A stretch of 7,030 bases of DNA from NCBI GenBank assembly GCA_937874455.1, contig CALNBE010000143.1:1-7030 (forward strand), in the 5' to 3' direction. Shown piece by piece: positions 1 through 5,042 of this stretch. Origin of the DNA: an uncultured Opitutia bacterium (GTDB lineage Bacteria; Verrucomicrobiota; Verrucomicrobiia; Opitutales; UBA953). Position numbers and translations under genes: made by a program. Numbering within the stretch: the first letter of the stretch is position 1; each line of letters begins with the position of its first letter. The notes beneath the pieces were generated by a model. That model saw nothing but the letters and a program-made list of their open reading frames with translations. It was not told the origin of the DNA and did not search any database.

Positions 1-577
1 CCAGCGCCGTGGCTGAGTCAAACACCGGCACCGCTTTCAACGTCGCATGGGGGCCGTCGGCTTCTTGCCAAGTGAGATCAGCAGACGATGTCGTGCCGTC
101 GGATCGCGTCGCCGTGACTTTGATCAGGGCAGAGGCAGCAGCGGGGTTTTGCTGGAACACGTTGCCGTGGATAGAACCCCTGGCTCGCGCGCCGCAAACG
201 TGCTTCATCAAACGGGCGTAGCCCGATTTCCCGGCCCCGTTGGGTCCGTAGACCACGGTCATCTGGCCTTGGCTGAGATCCAATGCCGCATCCTCGCCCA
301 GGGCATTGACGCCGCGGATGGAGGAGACCGAGTCGATGCGAAGCTCAGCGGCGGTGGGTGTCCCCAAGATGGTTCCCGGTGCCAAAGCAGGGTGGGGAGC
401 ATCCAGCGTCTTGGCCGCGTCGGCCAAGCAGTGATTCGCCAGCGCCTCCATCTCGTCTTCGTTCGGCATGCGGCGGTGCTGGATCACCGTGGAAGCGGCC
501 ATGCGTAGCCAGCTTGGGCGGCCATTCAACCACTCTTCCAGCGTCGTGGGCGCGGTAGCCCCGTCCTTCTTCGCCAT
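1..577 (-). CDS. AAA_13-like P-loop ATPase, N-terminal part (runs off left edge)
   Basis: The reading frame is open from an ATG at 577 to the left edge, giving 192 residues with no stop, so the C-terminal part is outside the window. Residues 111-118 read GPNGAGKS, a Walker A nucleotide-binding loop, preceded by a hydrophobic strand (MTVVY) and followed by GYARLMKHVCGAR. This 'NG(S/A)GKSGYaR-lK..C.AR' context is typical of large SMC/ABC-like AAA_13-type ATPases. About 100 residues precede the P-loop and begin TTLEEWLNGRPSWLRMAA, a W/RP.WL helical region that I recall in front of such ATPases. Walker B, signature and any nuclease domain would lie beyond the edge. The start is supported by AAGGAA about 7 bases upstream. 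A GTG 6 bases earlier is in another frame. Many relatives sit in defence or restriction islands, but which system this belongs to cannot be decided here. The gene is downstream of the XRE gene and the small gene on the same strand. Confidence 0.85.
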   Translation of the reverse strand, partial: MAKKDGATAPTTLEEWLNGRPSWLRMAASTVIQHRRMPNEDEMEALANHCLADAAKTLDAPHPALAPGTILGTPTAAELRIDSVSSIRGVNALGEDAALDLSQGQMTVVYGPNGAGKSGYARLMKHVCGARARGSIHGNVFQQNPAAASALIKVTATRSDGTTSSADLTWQEADGPHATLKAVPVFDSATAL

Positions 578-632
578 CGGTCACTTCCTTAGTGATTGGC
601 GGTAGCCAGGAAGGCTCCGTCCCCCTTCCTCA

Positions 633-661
633 ATAGTGACGCGGGTCACATTTAGAGGCAA
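633..661 (-). promoter_or_regulatory. Candidate sigma70-like promoter of the ATPase gene
   Basis: Read on the minus strand, TTGCCT (656-661) and CACTAT (633-638) are separated by exactly 17 bases. They lie in the 136-bp gap between the small gene and the ATPase gene. Matches to TTGACA/TATAAT are 4/6 and 3/6, so this is only a moderate candidate. The ATPase gene may also be read through from the XRE promoter, because no terminator is visible in the gap. Confidence 0.3.
635..650. promoter_or_regulatory. CRP/Clp-like palindrome upstream of the ATPase gene
   Basis: On the minus strand the bases read TGTGA-CCCGCG-TCACT, which matches the CRP/Clp consensus TGTGA-N6-TCACA at 9 of the 10 specified positions. 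It lies between the candidate -35 and -10 of the ATPase promoter, a position that would favour repression. Xanthomonadaceae carry a CRP-like regulator, Clp, with this recognition sequence (established knowledge). Binding here is inferred. Confidence 0.45.
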
Positions 662-713
662 GTCGGTGAATGGTCGTAGGGGATGGGGAAATGGTCTTCG
701 AGAACGATAGGGA

Positions 714-1025
714 TCAGGCCTCTGAGGGGGCATCGATCTGGGCGGCAGCCAGGGCGGCTGCCAGATCACGGTTCAGTGCTCGCGCTTCAGCCCGCAGTTC
801 GCTCCAGTTCGGCGTCCCGCCCGGGCCTCCCCCACGCATCGACGCGAGCCAAGCATGGGATCGCAGCCTGGCCGCCTCCGCGGCCGGCGTCGATGGCCTG
901 AGGGCGTCCAACGCTGCCAACTGGATTTCCAGAAGGTTGATGTCCATCAGCGCCTGCAACTGCTCCGGTGCCATCGGGCTTGGCGCATCCCGCCGCAGCC
1001 ACCAGCGTCGAAGTCGTTTCAGCAT
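714..1025 (-). CDS. Small helical hypothetical protein between XRE regulator and ATPase
   Basis: The gene encodes 103 residues of no family that I recognise. The protein begins MLKRLRRWWLRR, a strongly basic, tryptophan-containing N-terminus. The rest is rich in Ala, Leu, Arg and Glu and probably mostly helical (for example QLQALMDINLLEIQLAALDAL at about 22-42 and the Ala-rich segment at about 76-97), with a glycine-rich break (GGGPGGTP) near residues 65-72. There is no signal peptide or transmembrane segment. The start has a strong ribosome-binding site (AGAGGAG about 5 bases before ATG) and follows the XRE stop by only 27 bp on the same strand, so the two genes are very likely co-transcribed. 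A role as partner or adaptor of the ATPase downstream is possible but rests on position only. It is a good coding candidate because the spacing and ribosome-binding site fit, but homology is unknown. Confidence 0.7.
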   Translation of the reverse strand: MLKRLRRWWLRRDAPSPMAPEQLQALMDINLLEIQLAALDALRPSTPAAEAARLRSHAWLASMRGGGPGGTPNWSELRAEARALNRDLAAALAAAQIDAPSEA

Positions 1026-1052
1026 GTCTCCTCTTCCCTGAGATCGTTGTCG

Positions 1053-1409
1053 CTACTCGGGAGGATCGATAGCCACGCCACGGCTCTGGGCGTAATCCCT
1101 CACCTTCGTCAGCAGCTCTCGCTGCTGCTCGGGTTCAAGCCGCGACATCACCAGCAACGTCTCTGCCACTAGATCATTTGTGGCGTGGAAATAGGCGACC
1201 GGCATGCCAAGTGCTTGGGCCAGCTTTTCCATCGTTGCAGGATCCGGCACGCGTTCTCCTCTCTCGTATCGAGAAACCCTGGGAGCGGCGGAGTTTTCCT
1301 CGTCCAACCCAAGCACGGCCCCCAACTGTGCTTGCGTCAGGCCCTTGGCCAGCCGGGCCTCGCGCAAGCGGCGGCCAAACGTGTGAGCTGGGGCGAGAGG
1401 GGCAGGCAT
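1053..1409 (-). CDS. XRE-family helix-turn-helix transcriptional regulator
   Basis: The gene encodes a 118-residue cytoplasmic DNA-binding protein. Residues about 11-74 form an HTH_3/Cro-CI type domain: FGRRLREARLAKGLTQAQLG (first helices and turn), then a short insertion (DEENSAAP), the recognition helix region RVSRYERGERVPDP, and MEKLAQALGMPVAYF. The 'R-S-R-Y-E-x-G-x-x-x-P' pattern is diagnostic of the family. The remaining 40 residues (LEPEQQRELLTKVRDYAQ) form a short C-terminal helical tail without a peptidase or kinase domain, so it resembles a simple repressor. The likely targets are its own promoter and the divergent gene, because two palindromes sit in the intergenic region directly upstream. 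No strong ribosome-binding site is seen before the ATG at 1409, but the frame and the domain start fit this choice. Confidence 0.93.
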   Translation of the reverse strand: MPAPLAPAHTFGRRLREARLAKGLTQAQLGAVLGLDEENSAAPRVSRYERGERVPDPATMEKLAQALGMPVAYFHATNDLVAETLLVMSRLEPEQQRELLTKVRDYAQSRGVAIDPPE

Positions 1410-1464
1410 GGGCGATCACGAACCGGGAACAATCCCCAAGTCTGCCGCTTCCCATGCTGCACCG

Positions 1465-1485
1465 CATTTGCCAAAATGGCAAATG
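1465..1485. promoter_or_regulatory. Operator-like palindrome A in the divergent XRE intergenic region
   Basis: This is a perfect inverted repeat with 9-bp arms (CATTTGCCA and TGGCAAATG) around AAA, centred at 1475. It lies between the divergent XRE gene and the 272-aa exported-protein gene and is the most likely binding site for the XRE protein. It covers a possible plus-strand -10 (CAAAAT, 1472-1477, 17 bp after TTCCCA at 1449-1454) and a possible minus-strand -35 (TTGCCA, 1477-1482, 17 bp before CAGCAT). Binding could therefore control both directions. The palindrome is seen directly. Its function is inferred. Confidence 0.7.
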
Positions 1486-1486
1486 A

Positions 1487-1499
1487 GGCCATGGTGGCC
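1487..1499. promoter_or_regulatory. Operator-like palindrome B sharing the core of A
   Basis: GGCCA-TGG-TGGCC is a shorter inverted repeat (5-bp arms, 3-bp spacer). It repeats the core GCCA-N3-TGGC of palindrome A, displaced by 18 bp. It lies just in front of the ribosome-binding site of the 1516 gene. It is probably a weaker second operator, although GC-rich repeats of this length can occur by chance. Confidence 0.4.
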
Positions 1500-1515
1500 G
1501 GGATCAGGGGGACGC

Positions 1516-2334
1516 ATGAAGCAAGCGATTGCAGCCGTGGCCGTGTGCCTTGCGTTGGGCAGCGGCACCGCCACCGCTCAGGACGGCATTCTGGGAAGGA
1601 TTGGCAAGGGGTTGATGCAGGCGGGCAAAGATGCCGCCTCCGCGCCTGCGACCAAGCGTTACTTGGAACCGGCCGGCACTTACTGGGACGACGGCGACCC
1701 TCCGATGCTCGACGGCTACACCCGGATCCGGTGGGGCTTGGCGGCCACCGCGTCGGCCGGTTTCGGCATGTGCGAAGACAACCTCTTTGCCCAGGCCAAG
1801 GCCGGCGCTGCCCTGGCACCGGCGATGCGAACCCACTGCATTGGCTCATGGGGGCACCAGTTCAAACGCGTCGGCTTGCAGGGCGATCCGGCGTCTGCAT
1901 TCGAGGCCAAGGCGCGGCAGATCGCCTCTACCGATGCGTTCTACCTGCGCCCGTATATCGATGTGGAGCTCGACCCCAAGACCAACATTCTCCACGCCTA
2001 CGTGTTGGTCATGAACCATGAGTGGTATCCCCGCTCGCCTGACTTTCTTCCGACGGCCGTTATCGGCCCTTCGCCGTTGGGCAAGGGCAGTGCGGTGGTC
2101 GGGGTCGAGCATGGCGGGCGCTACCACGCCGCGCTGCGATTGAGGCCGGAAGACGCGGCCGAGCTGCGACGGGTGGGGCGCGACGCCACGGGAGATCGAA
2201 TCTTTTTCAAGGTCGTGGAGGGCAGGTTGAAGCCCAACGGCCTGCCCGACATCGTTCTGCAAGTTGACCGGCTCGAGATCGGCTACAAGGACCAGGTCAT
2301 CGGCATCACCCCTTCCAAAGACAAGGACGCATGA
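1516..2334 (+). CDS. Exported hypothetical protein, 272 aa
   Basis: The family is not recognised. The ATG at 1516 is chosen because it has AGGGGGA at the right distance and begins a clear Sec signal peptide: MKQ, a hydrophobic stretch AIAAVAVCLALG, then ATA|QDG, with predicted cleavage after about residue 21. The frame is also open upstream to an ATG at 1408, but that longer form would overlap the XRE start and bury the signal peptide. The mature part is soluble, about 250 residues, with only two cysteines (C86 and C108) that could form a disulfide in the periplasm. It has an aromatic/acidic start (RYLEPAGTYWDDGDPP) and a region rich in beta-strand patterns (YIDVELDPKTNILHAYVLVM; IFFKVVEGRL; DIVLQVDRLEIGY). 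It heads a run of three envelope-protein genes, and its stop is 1 bp before the lipoprotein start. It is transcribed divergently from the XRE gene across the paired palindromes. Confidence 0.85.
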   Translation: MKQAIAAVAVCLALGSGTATAQDGILGRIGKGLMQAGKDAASAPATKRYLEPAGTYWDDGDPPMLDGYTRIRWGLAATASAGFGMCEDNLFAQAKAGAALAPAMRTHCIGSWGHQFKRVGLQGDPASAFEAKARQIASTDAFYLRPYIDVELDPKTNILHAYVLVMNHEWYPRSPDFLPTAVIGPSPLGKGSAVVGVEHGGRYHAALRLRPEDAAELRRVGRDATGDRIFFKVVEGRLKPNGLPDIVLQVDRLEIGYKDQVIGITPSKDKDA

Positions 2335-2335
2335 C

Positions 2336-2719
2336 ATGAAGCACGCACTGATCGTGGCCGCAGCAGCGCCACTCCTGAGCTTGGCAGCATGCTCTGGTGA
2401 CAAGGGCCCCACGAAGGAGGACGGGGTGAAAGTCGTGGAAGGCTTTTTCACCGAGCAGGGAAGGCAGGCAACCCTCCAGCGCTCTTGGCGGTTTGAAGTG
2501 ACCGATGCGGGCGGCTTGGATCTCGACTGCGAGAAGAAGCCCAATGGGGATCAAGAGTGCATGGTGGGCGGGTCGGTAAAAGCCCAGGGGTCCATCGGTG
2601 GCCAGCCCACCAAGGATGAGCCGAGCACCCTCAAGCCGAAGCTGCGGGCCCTGTTCCGCCCGCAAGGGGAGGGCTGGCAGGTGGTCGAAGTGAAAGATGA
2701 AGGGACGTCTGCGGGCTAA
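2336..2719 (+). CDS. Small lipoprotein, 127 aa, unknown family
   Basis: MKH is followed by a hydrophobic stretch ending in the lipobox LAAC (C19), so the protein should be lipidated and anchored to a membrane facing the periplasm. The residue after the cysteine is Ser, which is compatible with outer-membrane sorting. The mature part of about 108 residues contains VKVVEGFFTEQGRQATL, then a short Cys-bearing loop (C54 and C61, approximate), and a C-terminal strand-like end (GEGWQVVEVKDE). The layout recalls small NTF2-like or DUF4878-like lipoproteins, but I cannot assign it. The start at 2336 has AAGGA upstream and lies 1 bp after the previous stop, so translation is probably coupled to the 272-aa exported protein. 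A longer reading from 2264 lacks any support. A paired-hairpin element follows the stop. Confidence 0.85.
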   Translation: MKHALIVAAAAPLLSLAACSGDKGPTKEDGVKVVEGFFTEQGRQATLQRSWRFEVTDAGGLDLDCEKKPNGDQECMVGGSVKAQGSIGGQPTKDEPSTLKPKLRALFRPQGEGWQVVEVKDEGTSAG

Positions 2720-2771
2720 ACCGGCCGCAGTCAAACGCTTGACTGCACGCCGGTCTCGATCAAGCGTGCAG
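2720..2771 (+). promoter_or_regulatory. Two overlapping, mutually exclusive hairpins between lipoprotein and membrane-protein genes
   Basis: Hairpin 1 (2720-2754) has an outer stem ACCGGC/GCCGGT and an inner perfect 8-bp stem GCAGTCAA/TTGACTGC around ACGC. Hairpin 2 (2743-2771) pairs CTGCACGC with GCGTGCAG around a 13-base loop. They share bases 2743-2754, so only one can form at a time. Neither is followed by a T-run, so neither is a classical intrinsic terminator. They could stabilise the upstream message, slow polymerase, or set differential expression within one operon. The ribosome-binding site of the next gene lies 10-15 bases downstream. Confidence 0.5.
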
Positions 2772-2793
2772 CCATTCAATAGGGGAGGACCAC

Positions 2794-3291
2794 ATGAACC
2801 GCTATCCGCCATACCAGCCGTTGCATCCGCCCACCGGGCCGGCCGCCATGATCCTGCCCAGTGTGATCCTGGGTCCGCTCGGTCTGCTCGCCCTGGGCGG
2901 GGGCCAGGAGGCCATGCGGTCCAGTGTGTTGCTGGGCGCGCTCTATTGCGCCGGGGGCATGGCGATCTTCGCGTTCCTGGCCTTCTGCCTGGCGCTCCAC
3001 ATCCGCGCTCAGCGACTCTGGGACTGGCACGTCCGCACGGGGCGGATGCCGTATTTCCGGAAATACGGCTTCCTGAAAGGGGCGCTGCTCGGTGGCGGGT
3101 TGGGCCTGGTGACGGTGATTGCGGCCGTCCTTCTGGGATTCACGTATGCCGAGCATTCGGTGTATGGGCAGGTGGCCACGATGGCGTTCTATGGTGCGTG
3201 GCTGTATGGCGTGTTCCTGATCGGCGTGCTGGCCGTCGTGTTCGGGTGGGTCAAGGGGGCGTGGGATAGAACGGCCCTGCCATCTGCCTGA
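2794..3291 (+). CDS. Four-helix integral membrane protein, 165 aa
   Basis: The family is not recognised. It has a Pro/Tyr-rich N-terminus (MNRYPPYQPLHPPTG) and four hydrophobic segments at about residues 18-36, 44-70, 95-118 and 126-152. A basic stretch between segments 2 and 3 (RAQRLWDWHVRTGRMPYFRKYG) is probably cytoplasmic by the positive-inside rule. There is no signal peptide, no conserved charged residue inside a membrane segment and no obvious catalytic motif. The start is well supported by AGGGGAGG. It lies 74 bp after the lipoprotein gene on the same strand and may be the third gene of the envelope operon, subject to the hairpins in the gap. A perfect 22-bp palindrome (3048-3069) falls within the loop between segments 2 and 3. 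Confidence 0.85.
   Translation: MNRYPPYQPLHPPTGPAAMILPSVILGPLGLLALGGGQEAMRSSVLLGALYCAGGMAIFAFLAFCLALHIRAQRLWDWHVRTGRMPYFRKYGFLKGALLGGGLGLVTVIAAVLLGFTYAEHSVYGQVATMAFYGAWLYGVFLIGVLAVVFGWVKGAWDRTALPSA
3048..3069. repeat. Perfect 22-bp palindrome inside the membrane-protein gene
   Basis: Each arm is 11 bp (GCCGTATTTCC and its exact reverse complement) with no spacer. Its bases encode the loop residues around P86-YFRKY-G92. About 0.002 such palindromes would be expected by chance in 7 kb, so it stands out. It could be a protein-binding site, but no function is known. Confidence 0.8.
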
Positions 3292-3456
3292 TGACCCAGC
3301 GCATGAACCGACATCCTAAGCGGGATGAGAGGTGAGCACTGAACCGTGTCCTTCATGCCGCCCCTCCCCATGCGAAGCGACAACTTGAGCCAGGGAGGCT
3401 TGTTCGCCTGCGAGATTCCCTGCCCATCGGGACATGGCTTAAACTAAACTGAACGA

Positions 3457-3491
3457 GCCTGCCGCTGATCAGCAGGGGTAGGCGTCTTTTT
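3457..3491 (+). terminator. Rho-independent terminator (or leader attenuator) before the YecR-like gene
   Basis: An imperfect GC-rich stem (outer GCCT/AGGC, inner CCTGC/GCAGG around CGCTGATCA) is followed by GTCTTTTT. This fits termination of plus-strand transcripts from the envelope genes. It is 166 bp after the membrane-protein stop, yet only 25 bp before the next start codon, which leaves no room for a promoter in between. The YecR-like gene must therefore be read through this element from a promoter upstream of it. Confidence 0.6.
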
Positions 3492-3516
3492 CCACGTTGG
3501 ATGACAGGGGGAGTGA

Positions 3517-3855
3517 ATGTTAGGGAAAACACCAGCGCTGCTTTGCGTCGCTACTCTCATGCTTGCTGGTTGTGCGACGCACAAGGAAATGCTCGTCACC
3601 GGTGCTAGCCGAGCGGATGGAACCATCACTCTCTCTTACGAGAGCAATGAGTTCCAGCGAGTCTCCGTAGACGGAGAAAAGGCTGAGAGCATGGCGGCGC
3701 AACGCTGCAAAGCCTGGGGCTACAGCGGTGCTGAGTCCTTCGGCTCTCAGGAGACTCAGTGCCTGTCGCGCCGGGGGTTTGGCAACTGCGGTAGCCGCCG
3801 TGTATCGGTTGTCTATCAATGCACTGGCTCGCCAGGGCAAGGTCGATCAGAGTGA
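3517..3855 (+). CDS. YecR-family lipoprotein
   Basis: The protein has 112 residues with a lipoprotein signal ending LAGC (C19). The mature part has the YecR-like pattern: DGTITLSYESNEF (about 34-46), then AAQRCKAWGYSGAESFG (about 60-76), then spaced cysteines C64, C82, C91 and C102 ending VVYQC. The four mature cysteines probably form two disulfides in the periplasm. The combination 'DG.v.LsYe…RC..WGY..AE.FG…C…YQC' is what places it in the YecR-like family. The function of this family is unknown, although E. coli yecR belongs to the flagellar regulon. The start has AGGGGGAG close upstream. Its stop overlaps the GTG start of the next gene (GTGA), so the two are translationally coupled. A 10-residue tail (TGSPGQGRSE) after the last cysteine looks unstructured. 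Confidence 0.8.
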   Translation: MLGKTPALLCVATLMLAGCATHKEMLVTGASRADGTITLSYESNEFQRVSVDGEKAESMAAQRCKAWGYSGAESFGSQETQCLSRRGFGNCGSRRVSVVYQCTGSPGQGRSE

Positions 3856-4268
3856 AGAAGCCTCCCTCGGTGTTGGCCGTATTCTCACTTGCGCTTGCCT
3901 TCTGTGCTTCGGCGGAAGACAGTAAGATGGACTTCTTGCCATCGCAGAGCGTTGTGAACGACGTTGCCCGGTGCTCGGCCGCAGCAAGCTACGTCATGGC
4001 GGCGGCAGCCGTTTTGCCCAATGACTCTTCCCGTTGGATGGAGTTCGCGACTGACATCAGCAAAACGATGTCCGAAGACCAGAGCCGTTCGCCGGAGCAC
4101 CGAGCGCAGCTCACCCCCACGACCGCTGAGATTTTTGTGGCTGCTGCGCATGTCCGGGGGCTGGTTGAAGAAGGCTGGGATCTCAAAAAGCCGTCGGGCA
4201 GGGACTATGTCGTTGCCAACGCTGCCGCCCATTGCACGGCCTCGCTTCTGGGGCCCAAAGGGAAGTAG
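3852..4268 (+). CDS. Exported hypothetical protein with two cysteines, 138 aa
   Basis: The GTG at 3852 overlaps the stop of the YecR-like gene by 4 bp (GTGA). I prefer it to the ATG at 3819 because it starts directly at a signal peptide: MKKPPSV, a hydrophobic core LAVFSLALAFC, and a signal peptidase I site ASA|ED near residue 21. The C18 context (LAFC) is not a good lipobox. The mature protein of about 117 residues is mainly helical and Ala-rich (RCSAAASYVMAAAAVLP at about 40-56), with two cysteines, C41 and C128, probably bridged in the periplasm. I do not recognise the family. Operon structure suggests that it works with, or in the same compartment as, the YecR-like lipoprotein. Confidence 0.8.
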   Translation: MKKPPSVLAVFSLALAFCASAEDSKMDFLPSQSVVNDVARCSAAASYVMAAAAVLPNDSSRWMEFATDISKTMSEDQSRSPEHRAQLTPTTAEIFVAAAHVRGLVEEGWDLKKPSGRDYVVANAAAHCTASLLGPKGK

Positions 4269-4405
4269 CTTTTGATTGGTTCGAGGGGCTGAAGGCGTTT
4301 TGGTTCCGACGCGGGCTAAACGACGTTCTGGCTTCGGCAATGCAGGCACCGAGCAGATGCGGAACGCGAGTCGCCGGTGTCAGCGACAATCACAAGGGGT
4401 GTGGT

Positions 4406-4984
4406 GTGTTCGGAATATTCAAGAAGCGCGAATCTCAAACGGATCAGGCGCAGAAGCAAGTCGATGAAGCCCTTGCTCGGCTGGGCGCCTCTGTTCTCCT
4501 CATCACTCAAGCGGGAAAGATTGTGATGACCTCGGAGGCCTTGAAAAACCGCCCGAAGGACTGGATGGGAGGGCAGGCCATCGAGGTGATGATTCATCAT
4601 CCCAGCCAAGAGCCCTACTTCATCTATTACGAGAACGAGCAATACTACTTCAGCATGGCCGGTGCTGGGGGCAGGCAGTCCCTTTCCGATGCTCAGAGCT
4701 TTGAGGGCTACCGAAGCAGCGTTTCGCAGGTGCTGTGCATGTTCCTTGTCCTTCATCTCATCAAGAAGGAAGGAAAGGACATTCGGCATCCCGAGATGTC
4801 CTTCACTCATAACCGCATACACACCAACGTCGTCGCTTACGTTGAGCGCCTGAACAAATGGTATCCAATCCAGCACGGCTCTGAAGAGTCTGACTCGGCA
4901 ACCGACAGGAAGCTGGTGTTGGTCAATCGCGGCTCCGTCGACATCTCTGAAGTGATCGCCATCAACGCGCCATCGCCCGCGTAG
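4406..4984 (+). CDS. Hypothetical cytoplasmic protein, 192 aa
   Basis: The family is not recognised. The GTG at 4406 is chosen because AAGGGG lies 6 bases upstream and the N-terminus MFGIFKKRES is typical of small soluble proteins. The frame is open up to 4232, but that stretch overlaps the previous gene and reads like non-coding sequence. There is no signal peptide. Residues 12-26 are charged and helical, 28-33 a strand (ASVLLI), 70-82 an unusually aromatic stretch (PYFIYYENEQYYF), and 108-120 a hydrophobic helix (QVLCMFLVLHLIK) probably buried rather than membrane-spanning. C-terminal strands follow (KLVLVNRGSVDISEVIAI). It lies 137 bp after the 138-aa exported-protein gene. That gap shows no convincing promoter or terminator. 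Confidence 0.75.
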   Translation: MFGIFKKRESQTDQAQKQVDEALARLGASVLLITQAGKIVMTSEALKNRPKDWMGGQAIEVMIHHPSQEPYFIYYENEQYYFSMAGAGGRQSLSDAQSFEGYRSSVSQVLCMFLVLHLIKKEGKDIRHPEMSFTHNRIHTNVVAYVERLNKWYPIQHGSEESDSATDRKLVLVNRGSVDISEVIAINAPSPA

Positions 4985-4997
4985 GTTGGCAGTTCGC

Positions 4998-5012
4998 CCA
5001 GCCTATGGCTGG
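4998..5012. terminator. Weak hairpin between convergent genes
   Basis: CCAGCC-TAT-GGCTGG is a perfect 6-bp stem with a 3-base loop in the 58-bp gap between two convergent genes. It could end transcription from either side, but there is no T-run on either strand, so it may act only as an RNA-end stabiliser or with Rho. Confidence 0.3.
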
Positions 5013-5042
5013 CCCCTTGCGCTGCTAGGTTCGGTGGCCTTG

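Noticed and set aside
1178..2021. Plus-strand frames over the XRE gene and the start of the exported protein
   Set aside because: They are antisense to a clear HTH gene or out of frame with a clear signal peptide. Their translations are low-complexity Arg/Pro-rich.
1846..2812. Long minus-strand frames (up to 232 aa) opposite the exported-protein and lipoprotein genes
   Set aside because: They are shadows of well-supported plus-strand genes in high-GC DNA. They have no ribosome-binding sites, domains or signal sequences.
3291..3335. 14-codon ORF starting in the TGATGA overlap after the membrane-protein gene
   Set aside because: It is too short, with no supporting motif. Such an overlap arises easily by chance.
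3731..3759. 7-bp inverted repeat CTGAGTC/GACTCAG with a 15-base loop in the YecR-like gene
   Set aside because: It is modest in length, inside a coding region and without a T-run. It is not significant enough for a function.
2711..4320. Shared 11-mer GCGGGCTAAAC at 2711 and near 4310
   Set aside because: Several 11-base matches are expected by chance in 7 kb, and the flanks do not match.
4269..4405. Possible integron attC site or promoter in the 137-bp gap
   Set aside because: No RYYYAAC/GTTRRRY pair and no credible -35/-10 pair were found. Only weak short inverted repeats are present.
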